Below are positions 12,400 to 23,799 of a stretch of 64,000 nucleotides of DNA, piece by piece. Source of the stretch: Cymbidium sinense (Eukaryota; Streptophyta; Magnoliopsida; Asparagales; Orchidaceae); NCBI GenBank assembly GCA_021442155.1, contig CM038223.1:33950983-34014982 (forward strand), written 5' to 3'. Position numbers and translations under genes: made by a program. Within the stretch, counting starts at the first letter, position 1. Every line of letters starts with the position of its first letter. The notes beneath the pieces are model-generated. The model ran no database searches and was not told the DNA's origin. It saw only the letters and a program-made list of their open reading frames with translations.

Positions 12400-13100
12400 A
12401 GACACATCTCCAACTTCATATTTTCAATTTACTTATCTTACCACAAGTTGTGAGTCTGAACAAGCTACCATATGTGAGGCTCCAACCATCTTACAAATCT
12501 TAACCCAATAAGTAAGGCTTTGTATTTAGCTTGATTATTTTTCACCTTGAAGCCAAACTTAACTGATTGTGTCATTGTGATCCTTGTTGGACTCTTTAGT
12601 ACTATACCTATTCCAATAGTTGGTTCACCAGAAGAGCCATTGATGTTTAATCACCATAAAGGCTCTGAGTAGAGGAAAACATCTCGTGAGTTGCTGAAGA
12701 TAACAAGTAAATCTATGAGGGCTTGAGCTTTGATCATAGTTTGAGGCAAGTATGATATGTCAAACTCGCTCAACTCTACGGACCAATTCAACAATCTCCT
12801 CGAATGATCAAGCTTAGTGAGAATAGATTTATGTGGGTACTTGTGATAACTTGAAGGGAGTGTGCTTGGAAATAAGGTTGTAATCACCTTACCAAGGCAA
12901 TTAGCACTAGTACAAGTTTCTCCACGAGTGGGTAGTTCAATTCGACACCACATAGAGGTTTATTAACATAGTATATGGGTCACTGCTTCAAACCTTCTTC
13001 CTTGAGTAGAACAAAGCTAATTGAGTCTTCTCCCACTCCTAAGTACAACAACAAGACTTTTTCCTTCTTTAGGCTCTATAATAAAGGATGTGATGCGAGT
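12400..13100 (-). pseudogene. Tat-like RT tail and RNase H (broken)
   Basis: Just left of the protease, frames read 'LYLGVGEDSISFVLLKEEG', then 'PIYYVNKPL', the connection after the RT palm. The 100-codon frame 12651-12953 continues with 'SILTKLDHSRRLLNWSVEL' and 'SEFDISYLPQTMIKAQAL'. At 12640-12430 follows 'NGSSGEPTIGIGIVLKSP', then 'NNQAKYKALLIGLRF' and 'CSDSQLVV', an RNase H with its DSQ motif but Asp changed to Asn at the first site and Glu changed to Lys in the 'NEAEYEA' block. The RT fingers and palm, including the YxDD box, are absent. Confidence 0.75.
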
Positions 13101-13107
13101 AAACTCT

Positions 13108-13440
13108 TCAAATCATTAAAGCAAAGAATTTTATGGCTATATGATACATTGATACTACTGCTTTCAATGTGTTGAGTAGAGGTAGACCAAAGATAGCATT
13201 ATAAGTAGAAAAAGCTTCTACTTCAATGAAGTCAACCATTATCATAAATAATTTCTTTCCTTCTACCCAAGTGATGGGAAGAGTAATTATCTCCTTAATT
13301 TCTCTACACATTTCAAAGAGATCATATAATGGTCCGCCAGTGGGCACAAGTTTAGAATTTGCTAGACCTAATTTATCAAAGGTTGATTTAAAAATGTTAT
13401 TGAACAACCTCCTTCATATTTAATTCATAAATTAGGGATT
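13108..13440 (-). pseudogene. Tat-like aspartic protease fragment
   Basis: The frame 13108-13407 contains 'PLYDLFEMCREIKEIITLP', then 'VDFIEVEAFSTYNAIFGLP', then 'LLNTLKAVVSMYHIAIKF'. This is the second half of the retropepsin-like domain and the hinge typical of Tat elements, ending where RT should begin. The catalytic DTG/DSG part would lie just upstream, around 13440-13500, and is not clear. The frame ends abruptly and the next recognisable sequence is the RT tail, which marks a deletion of the palm at about 13110. Confidence 0.7.
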
Positions 13441-14900
13441 CACTTGTATTCCCTTCTTCCCCTTAAAAACTCATTACATGGGGTCGTGCTCACATTATTG
13501 TTGCTGAGTTCACTTCTCCAGACCGTAACCTTTTCATACTCATCTTTTAGAGGACTTTCCATCACCTCTAAAGATAGTAGGTTTGATTCCAACAATATGA
13601 ATAGTGTGCATGGATAAAGGTTCATTGCTAGCTTCGATGGCTTCTTTGTCTTTCTTTTTGATGAGCTCATTGAGCTTCCCCACTTTTATTAACTCATCTA
13701 TTAATCTCTTCCAATGACTACACTCCTCAGTATCATGGCCTTGATCATGATGATAAGTGCAATACCTTGATTGATCAGGCACTCTATCAGCCTTCATGGG
13801 TGGTTGTTGCTTAAAATTTTCTTTATTTTGGATTGCCTTTACAAGCTCAGTCATTGACACCCTCATAAAGGTCACTAGTGCGGGTTGTACATAGTTAGCT
13901 CTTAGGTAGTGAGTAGCCAAATTTTAAAACCTTGCTAGAGTACTTCTAGTCGCTTTCACTTATCCGCTCTTTATCCGCTCTCTATCATCGATACCTTTCC
14001 TGGGCAGTCGCTCTCAATGAGGCTTTTGTTCTAGCTAGTGACACTAGTTGGATCACTTCATTATATTCTTCAATGTTGACTTGATTATTTACTAGCTCTA
14101 ATAGTTTATCGAGTGTTTGGTTTGCTAGAGTCTTAAGGCATACCTGAATGGCCCCTCCTTCAAGCCTTGTCCGGGTGCTACTTGAGTGACTATAGATTCT
14201 ATATCTTTGAGTTCCAGCATCTCTCACTAAAAGTAAGTAATGTACTTCCTTAGGGACTCATTGGATTCCCACCTTATCTGTTGGAGAGCTTGAGAGCTTA
14301 TAAATGGCTTATAAGCACTAGTAGATTGCATGACAAATATATTTTTAAATTTAGAGAATGATGTGATGACTCCTAAAAGAAGGTATGAAAACTGCATGAA
14401 GATAGACACTTTGATAGTGGTGAAAAAGAGTCTACACTTTATCTTGTCATCTAAGTCCAACAACAATATGGTTGACTCAAAGTATGTTATATGGTCAGTG
14501 GAATATATCTAACCCTTATATGACTGAAGATGTGAGATTTTGAACTTGTGAAGATGGTGCACTTTGCCAATCTTCATGGAAATAGATTGGTTGGTTGTGG
14601 CTGCTTCTTTAATACATCCAATTTTTTACTATTATCATAAGATTCATCCTCAGAGTTTGAGAGCTTGGACAGATGAACACCAGGGACCCTATATGTGTGT
14701 ATTCTTTCTCACCAAGCTCAGGAAGTAGTCAATACTATGGATCCCTCATTCTTCTTTGTTATGGGTTCTTCATGGTGCAACCTTTTGATGTCCGCTTGCA
14801 CCAGGCAAGCAATCTTGCCCTCCATGTCATGCAAATCTTACTAAGTTCTAAATGATTGGATGTTCTGCTCCATGTCGGCTGAGCGATCTCACATTGAATG
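13440..14900 (-). pseudogene. Tat-like gag (broken)
   Basis: Several minus-strand frames in series (14227-14466, 13985-14227, 13540-13920) make up a gag. The middle part has 'QQIRWESNESLRKYITYF', the retrotransposon gag capsid block. The 13540-13920 frame carries the knuckle 'SRYCTYHHDQGHDTEEC', a C-x2-HH-x2-GH-x4-C variant typical of the Tat/Retand lineage, followed by 'LIDELIKVGKLNELI'. Breaks between the frames make it a pseudogene. The same series of motifs occurs on the plus strand at 46860-47820. Confidence 0.8.
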
Positions 14901-14909
14901 TCATGTTCA

Positions 14910-14914
14910 ATTTG
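14910..14914. repeat. Target-site duplication, left, of solo LTR (atttg)
   Basis: The 5-bp word atttg directly precedes the LTR terminus tgagtcac and recurs at 17043-17047, directly after the other terminus. Five base pairs is the usual duplication made by LTR-element integrases. Confidence 0.85.
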
Positions 14915-14940
14915 TGAGTCACTATAGCACCCAAGAAAGT

Positions 14941-14953
14941 GGGGGGGGGGGGG
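14941..14953. repeat. G13 homopolymer near LTR end
   Basis: Thirteen uninterrupted G residues lie 26 bp inside the solo LTR end. The related LTR at 54750 has only 'aaggggtg' at this place, so the run has expanded or is length-unstable. Confidence 0.95.
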
Positions 14954-16144
14954 TGAATTAATTTTTGATTTTATAATGACAAGAAACAATTCTTAATGCA
15001 GCAAAAATAAAAGTACAATAAAGTAAAGAGAGATAATAGGCACACAATTTTTACGTGGTTCGGCCAAACTCCAAAACCGGCCTACATCCACGCCTAGCCA
15101 CCCCTGGCTAGGAAATCACTAAATGAAAAAATGGCTTACAAATAGTACTCTCTCTATACGGTAGTACAACCCTACAATAATACTCTCTTAGGGCAGTACA
15201 ACCCTAATATAAATTTTATAGTACAAAAAAAATATAAAATAATAAATTTTGATAAAATAAATCTCTCATAAATATACCAAGCTATCTAATTCAAAAATGA
15301 TCTCACAACTTATAAATGATCACTTAACAACCTAAAAATTTGGCAAGATAAAATGCTCACTTAATATTAATAAGAAATAATAAAATAAATATCTTAAATT
15401 GATCTTATTAAGATGTTTATGTTATTACAAGTTGTAGACTAATATAAAAATGATTTCAAAATAAATTCATAATATTCTTTTGCATAATAAAATAAATTTT
15501 AGCAAGGAATATTTTATTTTATTTTAACCAAAAAGATTCTTTCAATTAATGCTAATGATCACAAAATACTCAAATAAAATGAATATATGATAAATCTAAG
15601 TAGGCTAGTAAGCTTTTAATTAAAAAGGGAGATCTAGCAAATATGAAAATAATTTCAGCACAATAATTTAATTTAAAATGCTAAAATATACTTCTAAAAT
15701 AGATCTAAGAATAAATGATCTTTCAAAATAAGACTAATGAAGAAATATTACAAGAAACCAAAAGAAATTTGTTGGAAGTTAAAAATTTCAACAAGTTGAA
15801 ATAGATCCTACAAACTATCATAAGAGTTTTTCACAAAAAAATGATTGAGAAACTTTGATGTGAAAAACAATGTTCAAAAACTAATCCACCAAAAAGTATA
15901 AACTGGAAAGAATAAATAGATGGTGAAAATAGCATGAAAAACTAAAAAGGATTATGATCAAGAAAACAAGCTTAAGTAATTTGAGAAAGCTTGCTTAGTT
16001 GAAGATGTTGAAGCTTCCAAACCAAGGATTTGATCTTGCAATATTTGGAGAACACTTGGAAGAAAAATCTAAGAAATTTTCTCTTAGATTTGCTGGAGGG
16101 ATTTTGAATTTGAATGAGGAATGCTTTCATGAAGAGAATGAGGG

Positions 16145-16153
16145 CTATTTATA
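16145..16153 (-). promoter_or_regulatory. Probable TATA box in solo LTR
   Basis: The minus strand reads tataaatag, followed by 'ccctcattctcttcatg'. Its position about 900 bp inside the LTR and the canonical sequence fit the U3 promoter of a long Sirevirus LTR. Activity is not shown. Confidence 0.45.
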
Positions 16154-17047
16154 GGCAAGAAGGTCATTTTAAATTATTTCAAAAAAATACATTATTCTAA
16201 CCTCATGCTATCATCTAATAATTTAATATTCAATAAAAATATAATTTATATTAAATAAATATTAAATTTAAGCAGCCAAAATTTGGCTATTCACATAAGT
16301 CAAAAAATAATCAAATATGGCTCTTAATATATTCAAAGCATGTAGCATGCATTCATTATTAAAATCAGCTAATATTTCAAAAGTCATAATAAATTCAATT
16401 TTAATCAAATGTGGGTCATGTGACCTATCAAATTAAAGGAAAAAAAATCCAAGGAATCCATTGGAGATGAAATTAGATATAAATTCCTTGATTATAAAAT
16501 GACTTTGGATAAAATACAAAATTTCATATATTTTTGTTAATTTTGACATGTGACATTTAAATATTATGATATAATTTATATATAATCATATATATGTTCG
16601 TTATCATATAACCTTCAAATTCTATTAAAATATTTAATTATATTAAGTAAATAAAATAATTACACCTAATAGTCATTATCATTTATTATTTTGACAATTC
16701 AAATGCTATGTATGAAATATCTAATTGAATATAAATTAAATAGATATTTATATTAATTAACCTCATTAAAATAATATGTTAAGTTGTGAGCAAATTGATT
16801 CATGCCAATGAATAAATGCATATAACCTAAAATATTATATTTTGAGCTTCATTTATCCAATTTGATCTATCTTTCATTCTTCTACTTTTGCAATTTCCTC
16901 AAACATATTATGAGATGTATTGGATATGTAATTAGCATTTGATATATCGGAAACACATAAAACATTCATTAGAACATCCAAATATTCATTTGTTATCATC
17001 AAAATTGATCAGATTGAACATAAGGCTCATTAAGCCAACACAATTTG

Positions 17048-17720
17048 TATCAAGGTTTTGGTCTTTCTCCACATCCATGCACACCACACCTAAAAGGAAG
17101 TTAAATCTAAATATATCTATGGGTGGAGAAAAAACCTTCTAAGATACATGGAAAATAGGGTTAAGTAAAAACACCACAAGTAGGAGGACAGAGAGGTAGA
17201 AAAGTATAGAAAAATAATCTTTATTGCTCAAAATCTAAGTACAGAGTATAGCGATCTAGAATGAGAGCCGAAAGATCCCCTCGTAAGAGAGAAGACCACT
17301 TTTATGATATCAAATGGTGATTATACATGAAAAATACATATAAAGTAAGTCTGATACAAATGAATTCCCACCTAAGTTGATAGTGGTAAACATGGGAGCA
17401 AGTGTAGTTCTATCGGTTAATGGACTAGATAGGCCATTGGCAGACAAGTATCTAGTGAAGATGAGATTGAGAGTAGTCATCCCATTCCTCTAAGTAGTCT
17501 CCTATTATCTGCAAGTTGATTCATGCCTTGTCCTTTAAGTTATTATCTTCTAAGAGTTTGGCACCTCGGATTAAGTCGATCTTCCCCCTTTAGATACACC
17601 ATCTAGCGAGTATACCTATTTTTGGTTGTTGAGTACCTCTAGCGTGAGTATACTTTTCTTAATAGCTAGACTCGCTTGGGCCTACCAGCTACATTAGGTA
17701 TACATGTAGTTTGGTATTAA
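17048..17720 (-). repeat. 5' LTR-like region of minus-strand Tat-like element
   Basis: The reverse complement of this block aligns with the plus-strand block at 42985-43640. Shared landmarks are gtaggcccaagcgag, 'gatatYataaaag', 'tttgagcaWt', 'tctaagaaggttYttt' and 'ggtgtgRtg'. These are the promoter-containing LTR and the start of the leader of the Tat-like family. The outer boundary near 17720 is approximate because no second LTR copy was found. Confidence 0.6.
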
Positions 17721-19300
17721 ATATATAATTTACTAATTGCAATTTAATATAATTGAATGTCAAAATGTAAATATATTAGGCATCTTCTGCGATCACCTTT
17801 TTTCTGTTTTTAATTTTTTTTATATTTTTATTCAAAATAAAATACTTTATAGTGATAGTTATTTTTAAAGTACAAAAATTTAATACCTAAAAGCTTTTCT
17901 AAGTATATTTTAAAATAATGCAGACTATTATTTTTTAAATTCTTAAAAACGTACACTAAATAAATATATTTTAAAATCCAGATAAAACAAAAATGAGAAG
18001 CACAAAACAAATTTTATCACAAATAGTCACATACTTATTATATATATTCACCCATTATGTACTTATTCTCTTTAAATAAATCATTATCCCTACCTTTTTA
18101 CATATTCGTTTTACTTAATTTGTCAATTTTTATATCATAGTTAATAAGCTGATTTATATACATACAAGTATATTTATATCTATTTACAAATCTAACCACT
18201 AAATTTTATATTTAATTTTATATCACCCTAATACTTAAAATGCTCAACAATTATGCATCTGGTGTATTTTATTTTAGATAACTTAAATGTTAGTGGCTTT
18301 CATATTAGAAGTTATGGTATTATATAAGTAAATATAAAGATTTTGGCATTAAATATGTAATTGAATAGAAATTCAATGTTATGTGTGTTAGTACCCAGTT
18401 TTCTATTTCACATATAAATTTTATCGTTATATTATATAACATTTTTTTAGCATTATATAAAAATAATTTCTAAAACATAAAAATATATTTTTTAAAATGT
18501 ACTACTTCACCTTGCTCTAGGGGCACCACTTGACTCGTGCACCTGTGATGTCGATAAATGAAATCATGTGTTATTATAAAAGGTAATTAATGGCAATTAG
18601 GTAATCGCCTTGTGATGGTGTAGGCTTGCATGCATCAAGCTAGGTTTGTTATTCGTTTTTTTTTTTTTTTTAGTTCTAATTGTCCTGTCCACACCGCCAA
18701 AAGGACAAACTTGATTGTATTTGGTTGAATTACCTGCTACTAGGTCACTTCTCAATTTTAGATTATAGAATCCCTCTCATTCTCTCGTCTTCGAGGAGAA
18801 GAATTTTCATCGTCATCTTTAATAATCATCGACAACACCATCTCATATTTCATGATATAAATACCTATGGGTACGGATATTAAACATATGTTATAACCTA
18901 TTATTTATATAATATCGATGCCATCTCTAATTTCTCTCTGCAATTCAAGACTGCATATCCGCATTCTTTGCAGTTTTATTTAATTGCACTTATTGTTTAA
19001 GATCATGATATTTTCTTTGTGACTTTTACCTAATGATACTGAAAACTTATTGTAAATTGACCAATGATCTTAATAATTTTTAAATATTGAGGAGCTCTTT
19101 TACTCTGATATTCTGATATCGTTATAGAACAGAATCAAGAAAGAAATGAGAAAGTGACGTCGAAGAATAGTTGCTTGTCTTTTCTGAATTCTTCATATTC
19201 TGTTATTGAAAGACCGTGCACATATTTATAAATTTCCTGGACAATAAACAAATGACAAGTGGGGGGATGTGCATCCAACTCACGGAGACAGACAAAGCTC
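17720..19300. other. Spacer without recognised gene
   Basis: AT-rich sequence with no supported reading frame. A direct repeat of the 'ggtattaaatatataatt...ttgaatgtcaaa' type (about 17710-17765) recurs in diverged form near 18338-18375. A T-run occurs at 18654-18671. The start of this stretch marks the outer end of the Tat-like element. Confidence 0.5.
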
Positions 19301-19312
19301 AACATCGCATCC

Positions 19313-19321
19313 TATATATAG
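19313..19321 (+). promoter_or_regulatory. Candidate TATA box
   Basis: The sequence tatatatag lies about 110 bp before an ATG at 19432. The region between is purine-rich ('aaggagagagaaagatacg', 'aattaagagagaaaatcaag'), as in many plant 5' leaders, and the ATG context is aagATGGGG. This is suggestive only, since AT-rich DNA gives TATA-like words by chance. Confidence 0.3.
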
Positions 19322-19431
19322 TCCCCTTTTTCGTCCAAACTGAAAAATCTGGTTCATTATTATTTTGGAGCTAAACTGATAAAACCTAAGGAGAGAGAAA
19401 GATACGAAAACAATTAAGAGAGAAAATCAAG

Positions 19432-19682
19432 ATGGGGCCTAAAGATTCTCATTTGTCATTAACAACCAACGTGTGCGTGCCTCAACTTATGGGTACAGTA
19501 ATGGCCTTATCATAAAACATATATTATAAAAATATTATATGGAGTCTGTTAGTAACTGTGAACCATCACTTGATGCATTGGGAACGATAAGCAGGAAACC
19601 AATGGACGATCCTTCTAGGAAGCTTCGTCTATGGCAGCTTTCTCTGATCACTGCATCTTCTGCAATATATCAAATCGTGTAG
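19432..19682 (+). other. Candidate short host gene start (unrecognised)
   Basis: Two short plus-strand frames follow the TATA-like word. One runs from ATG 19432 to a stop at 19515 (27 residues, starting MGPKDSHLSLTT). The other runs from ATG 19539 to a stop at 19682 (47 residues, starting MESVSNCEPSLDALG). A third, shifted frame from ATG 19631 has 'CIFCNI', reminiscent of the start of HIT-family proteins, but the rest of the HIT domain is absent. The minus strand over 19550-19670 is also open. I do not recognise a product. It may be an exon remnant, a noncoding transcript or chance. Composition is less AT-biased than its surroundings. Confidence 0.2.
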
Positions 19683-19717
19683 GCCAGGCGGTAAAAGATA
19701 TGCATGCATGGTCTATG

Positions 19718-19721
<4 letters not shown>

Positions 19722-19764
<43 letters not shown>

Positions 19765-19800
19765 ATATATATATATATATGTGTGTGTGTACATATACAT
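19722..19800. repeat. Compound (TA)n/(GT)n microsatellite
   Basis: Two runs of alternating ta are each followed by a tg/gt run (tgtgtgtgtat and tgtgtgtgtac). Such runs are length-variable and explain the IYIYIY-type reading frames over this place, which are not genes. Confidence 0.95.
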
Positions 19801-20412
19801 TATACACCTACATGAAAACAAAATTTTTTTTGATTTAAATATATCAGTGGTGTGAATATCACATATATATCTATCTATATACGTATATTGACAGTTGATG
19901 AGTGAAGTATTTAATTTTTGCTCAACAGAAAGGCTTGTGAGGTTACTTCCTGTGATCTTCCTCTCCACGAACAGATGCATCTGCTATGTTATAATGCCGA
20001 CTACTTTTGTTCTTCTAACCTGACTACATTTCTCTTTCATGCTTCAGTGTGCTCGTGAATCTTTATATTTGCTTGATTACGTCAATTAATTTGATTTATC
20101 TATATATTTTCTTATGACTTATTTTAATCATCAAATTTAATTTAATGTCTAGTACTATCCAACTCTAATAAAAATTTCACATTTAGCAGTGGACAATGCA
20201 TACCATTCTCTTTTATATTGGCACAACTAACAATTTTTTTGACCAATTTATATTATTTTTAATCATACATACTTTCAATTTTTAATTTATGAGATACTAT
20301 TAGTGGTAAAAAGTTATTTAAATTGTTCTTTTCACATAAAAGCAAAGAGTACTACTCATTGTATTGTCAATCATGCCACTTCCCTTCCACCCATCATCTA
20401 TCTCACTCTCCT

Positions 20413-20528
<116 letters not shown>

Positions 20529-20849
20529 TGATAAGTTATACATTATAAAGATATAGCTTAAACCAAGGAACTTAAAGATAAAATCATCTCAATTAACTAA
20601 GCGACCACATATTCTAGAAATATTATAAATCAAGGACTTTTCATATCGAGAACTTTGGTTATCATTCTCTTGTACAATCAATAAATATGGGCTCCTAATT
20701 ATCAATCTATTGTTTAAAAATACATGATTAGTTCTTCGTTGCTTATGATTAATATGTATACTTGGTAACATTATTCTGTAGTTATTCAATATCCATCTAA
20801 AAATAACTATTAAATATCTAATAGCAATTTGATCTAATCTATTTTTTCT

Positions 20850-21237
20850 GGATAAATGATGCTCATTTTTAAATTATTTTAGAGTATTCTACTAATACAA
20901 ATTTTGTATAAGAGAATAATACTCTAGAAAATTTATAATAAACAAGAACACTCTAGACTATGGTGGATTATTAGTATAGAGTAGAATGTTCTAGGCTATG
21001 TAATAAATAGTTGGACTTTACACTTTTATGGAAAAAATTGTAATATTGTAGAGGTCTCTAGATTTGACTCTCACGCCTATATATAAGCAAGACCATTGTG
21101 TTGTAAGCCAAGCTGAAAACTACTCAGCAAATAGTTGTAATAAAATTCCCTATTCTCTCCTCCTATTCTCCCATCCAAAACTTTGTTTGTCATTGCTCAC
21201 TCAACAATCCTTCTTCTTCTCTCAAAAATTTACAACA
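20850..21237 (+). repeat. Copia 5' LTR
   Basis: Begins ggataaatgatgctc (T of the TG end mutated) and ends tttacaaca. It contains tatatataag at 21078-21087 as the likely TATA box. It aligns along its length with 25247-25631, with scattered differences. Confidence 0.92.
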
Positions 21238-21239
21238 CT

Positions 21240-21251
21240 TGGTATCAAAAC
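21240..21251 (+). promoter_or_regulatory. Primer-binding site (tRNA-iMet-like)
   Basis: tggtatcaaaac lies two bases after the 5' LTR end. The plant initiator tRNA-Met complement starts tggtatcagagc, so two of twelve bases differ. Confidence 0.8.
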
Positions 21252-21301
21252 TTCGTTAGATTATTTATTGGGTGTTGCAAAAATCATCCAACATACTTAC
21301 A

Positions 21302-22235
21302 ATGGCCAACTCCAACCACTCTTCTATTCAGATTCCTATCTTCAATGGAGAAAATTATGATTTTTGGTCCACCAAAATGAGAACCTATTTTCGCTCCCAA
21401 ATTTTATAGGAGATTATTGAAGAGGGATTCAATATTTTGAAAGATACATCATCTCTTTTGACAAATCAAAAGAAGCCCCTTGAAGATAATCAATGAAAGA
21501 ATTCTTAAGCATTGTTTGAATATAATAAGCAATGATAGATGATATCTTTCCACGAACAATGGGTGCAACAATAGCTAAACAAACATGGGATAAATTGCAG
21601 GTGGAGTTCCAAGGAACTAGAAAGGTATGTGTTATTAAGCTATAGAATCTCAAACTAGATTTTGAGAATATTAAAATGAAGGATAATAAAATTGCAAGAG
21701 ATTATTATTCTAGAATAAAAAAATAGTTAACGAAATGAGTGCCTATGGAATAATAATTTCTTATAAAGAAATAGTTGAAAAGATACTAATTTTTTTATAG
21801 AAAAATATGACACAATAATTTATGCAGTAAAGACTCAAAGGATATAAAAACTTTATCACTAATAGAGATAATGGTCTCTCTTGAAGCACATGAAAAATGA
21901 TTAAATAAGAAAGTGAAAATCCTACAAAAAATTCCTTTCAATCTAAAAAAAATTTGTGGTCTCATAATTTAAAAGAAAATGGGAGAAATTCACAAGAAAA
22001 GTTTAAAAATAAATTTAATCAAAAGAAGTGATATGTATTCTCCATGCGACATTTGTAAAAGAAAAAGCTAGTTGGAGAAAGATTGTTGGTCTTAAGGAAA
22101 ATCATTAAACCAAAATTGTAAGAATTTGGGCACATATAAAGATACTTCTCGCTTGAGGAAAAATTATCAAGTCATTTTCTTAGAAGAGAAAGAAGATGAT
22201 GAAATTCTCTTCTATGCTTGCCAAATAGCATGAGA
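21302..22235 (+). pseudogene. Copia gag (broken)
   Basis: The ATG at 21302 starts MANSNHSSIQIPIFNG, followed by ENYDFWSTKMRTYFRSQ. This is the N-terminal block typical of plant copia gag, where the capsid-like UBN2 domain begins. A stop follows at once, and further stops and frameshifts occur. Near 22030-22130 there is a degenerate zinc knuckle ('CDICKRKS', then a Cys-Trp) whose spacing is spoiled. Gag would form the virus-like particle. It cannot be made in full from this copy. Confidence 0.8.
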
Positions 22236-22239
22236 AGAT

Positions 22240-22600
22240 AAAAAAGATACTTTGTATCTAGATAGTAGTTATAGTAATCGTATGTTAAAAAATGAAAAAA
22301 TAATTTATAGTCATGATAAAATCAAGACAAAAGTCAAAATAAGAAATGGTCATCTCATGGAGGCAATAGACAAAGGTACCACTGCCATAAACACAAGAAA
22401 AGAGAAGACATACATCAATGATGTATTCTTAGTCCCTGACATTGATAAAAATCTACTAAGTGTTGGCCAAATGATGGAGAAAGGGTACTCTCAAAATTTT
22501 GAGGGAGAAGGTTGCACAATTTATGATAAGCAAGACAAATCTCTTGAAATCATAAAGATTAAGATGAAAGAAAACAAGTGCTTTCCTATTTAGTGGAGAT
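22240..22600 (+). pseudogene. Copia protease region (broken)
   Basis: The 113-codon frame 22252-22593 starts just after 'DTLYLDSSYSNRML', where copia proteases have 'WYLDSGCSNHM'. The active-site Gly is Ser here (DSS for DSG). Further along, 'VFLVPDIDKNLLSVGQMMEKGY' is split over two blocks (FLVPDIDKNLLSVGQ, then MMEKGY) and is the conserved stretch between protease and integrase. It would cleave the Gag-Pol polyprotein. It is probably inactive. Confidence 0.8.
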
Positions 22601-22779
22601 ACACAAATGATATCACAATGAAACACAAGTGGATGATTCATTATTATGACATCAAAGACTTGGGTACACCAATTTTCAATAGTTGAAGATTCTCCATCAG
22701 AAGAATATGATGAGAGACCTTCCAATAATAAAGTAGATCGATGCTTCCTATGAAGGATGCTTGCTCGGCAAACAACAAT

Positions 22780-23360
22780 GACAGCAATTTCCATTAGATA
22801 AAGCATGGATATCTAAGAAGCTACTAGAGCTTATTCATACATATATTTGCAAACCAGTGCATATTCCATCACTCGAGCAAAATAGGTACTTCATTCTTTT
22901 CATTGATGACTACACATGAATGATGTGGGTTTACCTAATGCATGAAAAATCACAAGTATTTGAGATTTTAAAAAATTCAAGACTTATGCTAGAAAGCAAA
23001 GTGGATACTACTTAAAGACACTACAAAGTGAATAGAGATAAAGAATAACTCCAATGAGTTTAACAAATACTATAAAGAAGAAGGCATCAAGTGATAACTC
23101 ATAGTTAGATATACACCAGAATAAAATGGTGTATCTGAAAGAAAGAACAAGACTGTGATGTAGACAGTAAGAGCTATGCTAATGGATAAAGGACTTCCAG
23201 AAAGCCTCTAGGAAAAAGGCTGTAAACACTGCCATATACTTACTAAATAAATGTCCAATTAAAGTAGTGAAAGACAAGATACCAACTGAATCTTGGAGTA
23301 TAAGAAAGTGATATGTAAAGTATCTCAAAGTCTTTGGTTGTATTTTCTATATCCATATAC
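22780..23360 (+). pseudogene. Copia integrase (broken)
   Basis: Frames show 'FILFIDDYT', the block of the first catalytic Asp, near 22890. 'TPE' + stop + 'NGVSERKNKTV' follows near 23112, matching the motif that holds the catalytic Glu (SERKN). Then come 'AVNTAIYLLNKCPT' and 'YLKVFGC' near 23215-23340. Stops separate these pieces. The order protease, integrase, RT identifies the element as Ty1/copia and not Ty3/gypsy. Confidence 0.8.
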
Positions 23361-23799
23361 CATAAGAAAAAAGGATTATGCTAGATGAAAAGGCAAGAAA
23401 GGAATTTTCTTAGGTTATATGACTCACTCTAAAGAATACTGAGTCTATATCTTAAAAAAAAAGCTCATCATTAGTCGAGATGTTTAATTTGATGAAGATG
23501 TTTCATACAACTAGAAGATAGAAAGTTGAAAGGAGTCCTAACATGTCACCATTATCTCACCAACATGATGAAGAGCTTAATGATCAACCTAGATCATCGA
23601 CTCAAGAACTTATGCAAGAGCCTGTTCAAGCATGCAAACTGATCTCCTGAACCATCACCTAGAAGAAAAAAATATCTAACAGAGATTTATGAGGACATTA
23701 ACTTAGTAATCATGGAGACACAAAGTTTTGAAGAAGCCTAAAAATATTAAGTATGGAGAAAACCTAGGTAAGAAGAGATAAATAGGATTAAGAAGAATA

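Larger units (their letters stand above)
14915..17042 (-). mobile_element. Solo LTR of a Sirevirus/Maximus-like copia element (2128 bp)
   Basis: On the minus strand the LTR starts tgtgttggcttaatgagcc at 17042 and ends ggtgctatagtgactca at 14915. Both flanks carry atttg (14910-14914 and 17043-17047; caaat on the minus strand), a perfect 5-bp target duplication. Internal landmarks are a G13 run (14941-14953) next to 'gtgaatta', and 'tttttacgtggttcggcc' near 15050. The same landmarks appear in the LTR at 54729-57691. There is no internal coding region between the duplications, so this is a solo LTR, probably left by LTR-LTR recombination. It sits in the leader of the minus-strand Tat-like element. 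Confidence 0.9.
9880..17720 (-). mobile_element. Tat/Retand-like Ty3/gypsy element, deleted and interrupted
   Basis: Read on the minus strand, the order is: 5' LTR-like region (17720-17050), leader (split by a solo LTR at 14915-17042), gag, protease, RNase H, integrase and a repeat-rich 3' region. The gag knuckle and the RNase H/integrase style match the Tat/Retand group of Ty3/gypsy elements. The same leader, gag and 3' motifs recur on the plus strand at 43000-54700, so two relatives lie in opposite orientation. The RT palm is missing between protease and RNase H. No 3' LTR was recognised on the left, so the left boundary is approximate. Confidence 0.75.

Noticed and set aside
19631..19980. 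Reading frames with IYIYIY stretches on both strands
   Set aside because: They are produced by the TA/TG microsatellite at 19722-19800.
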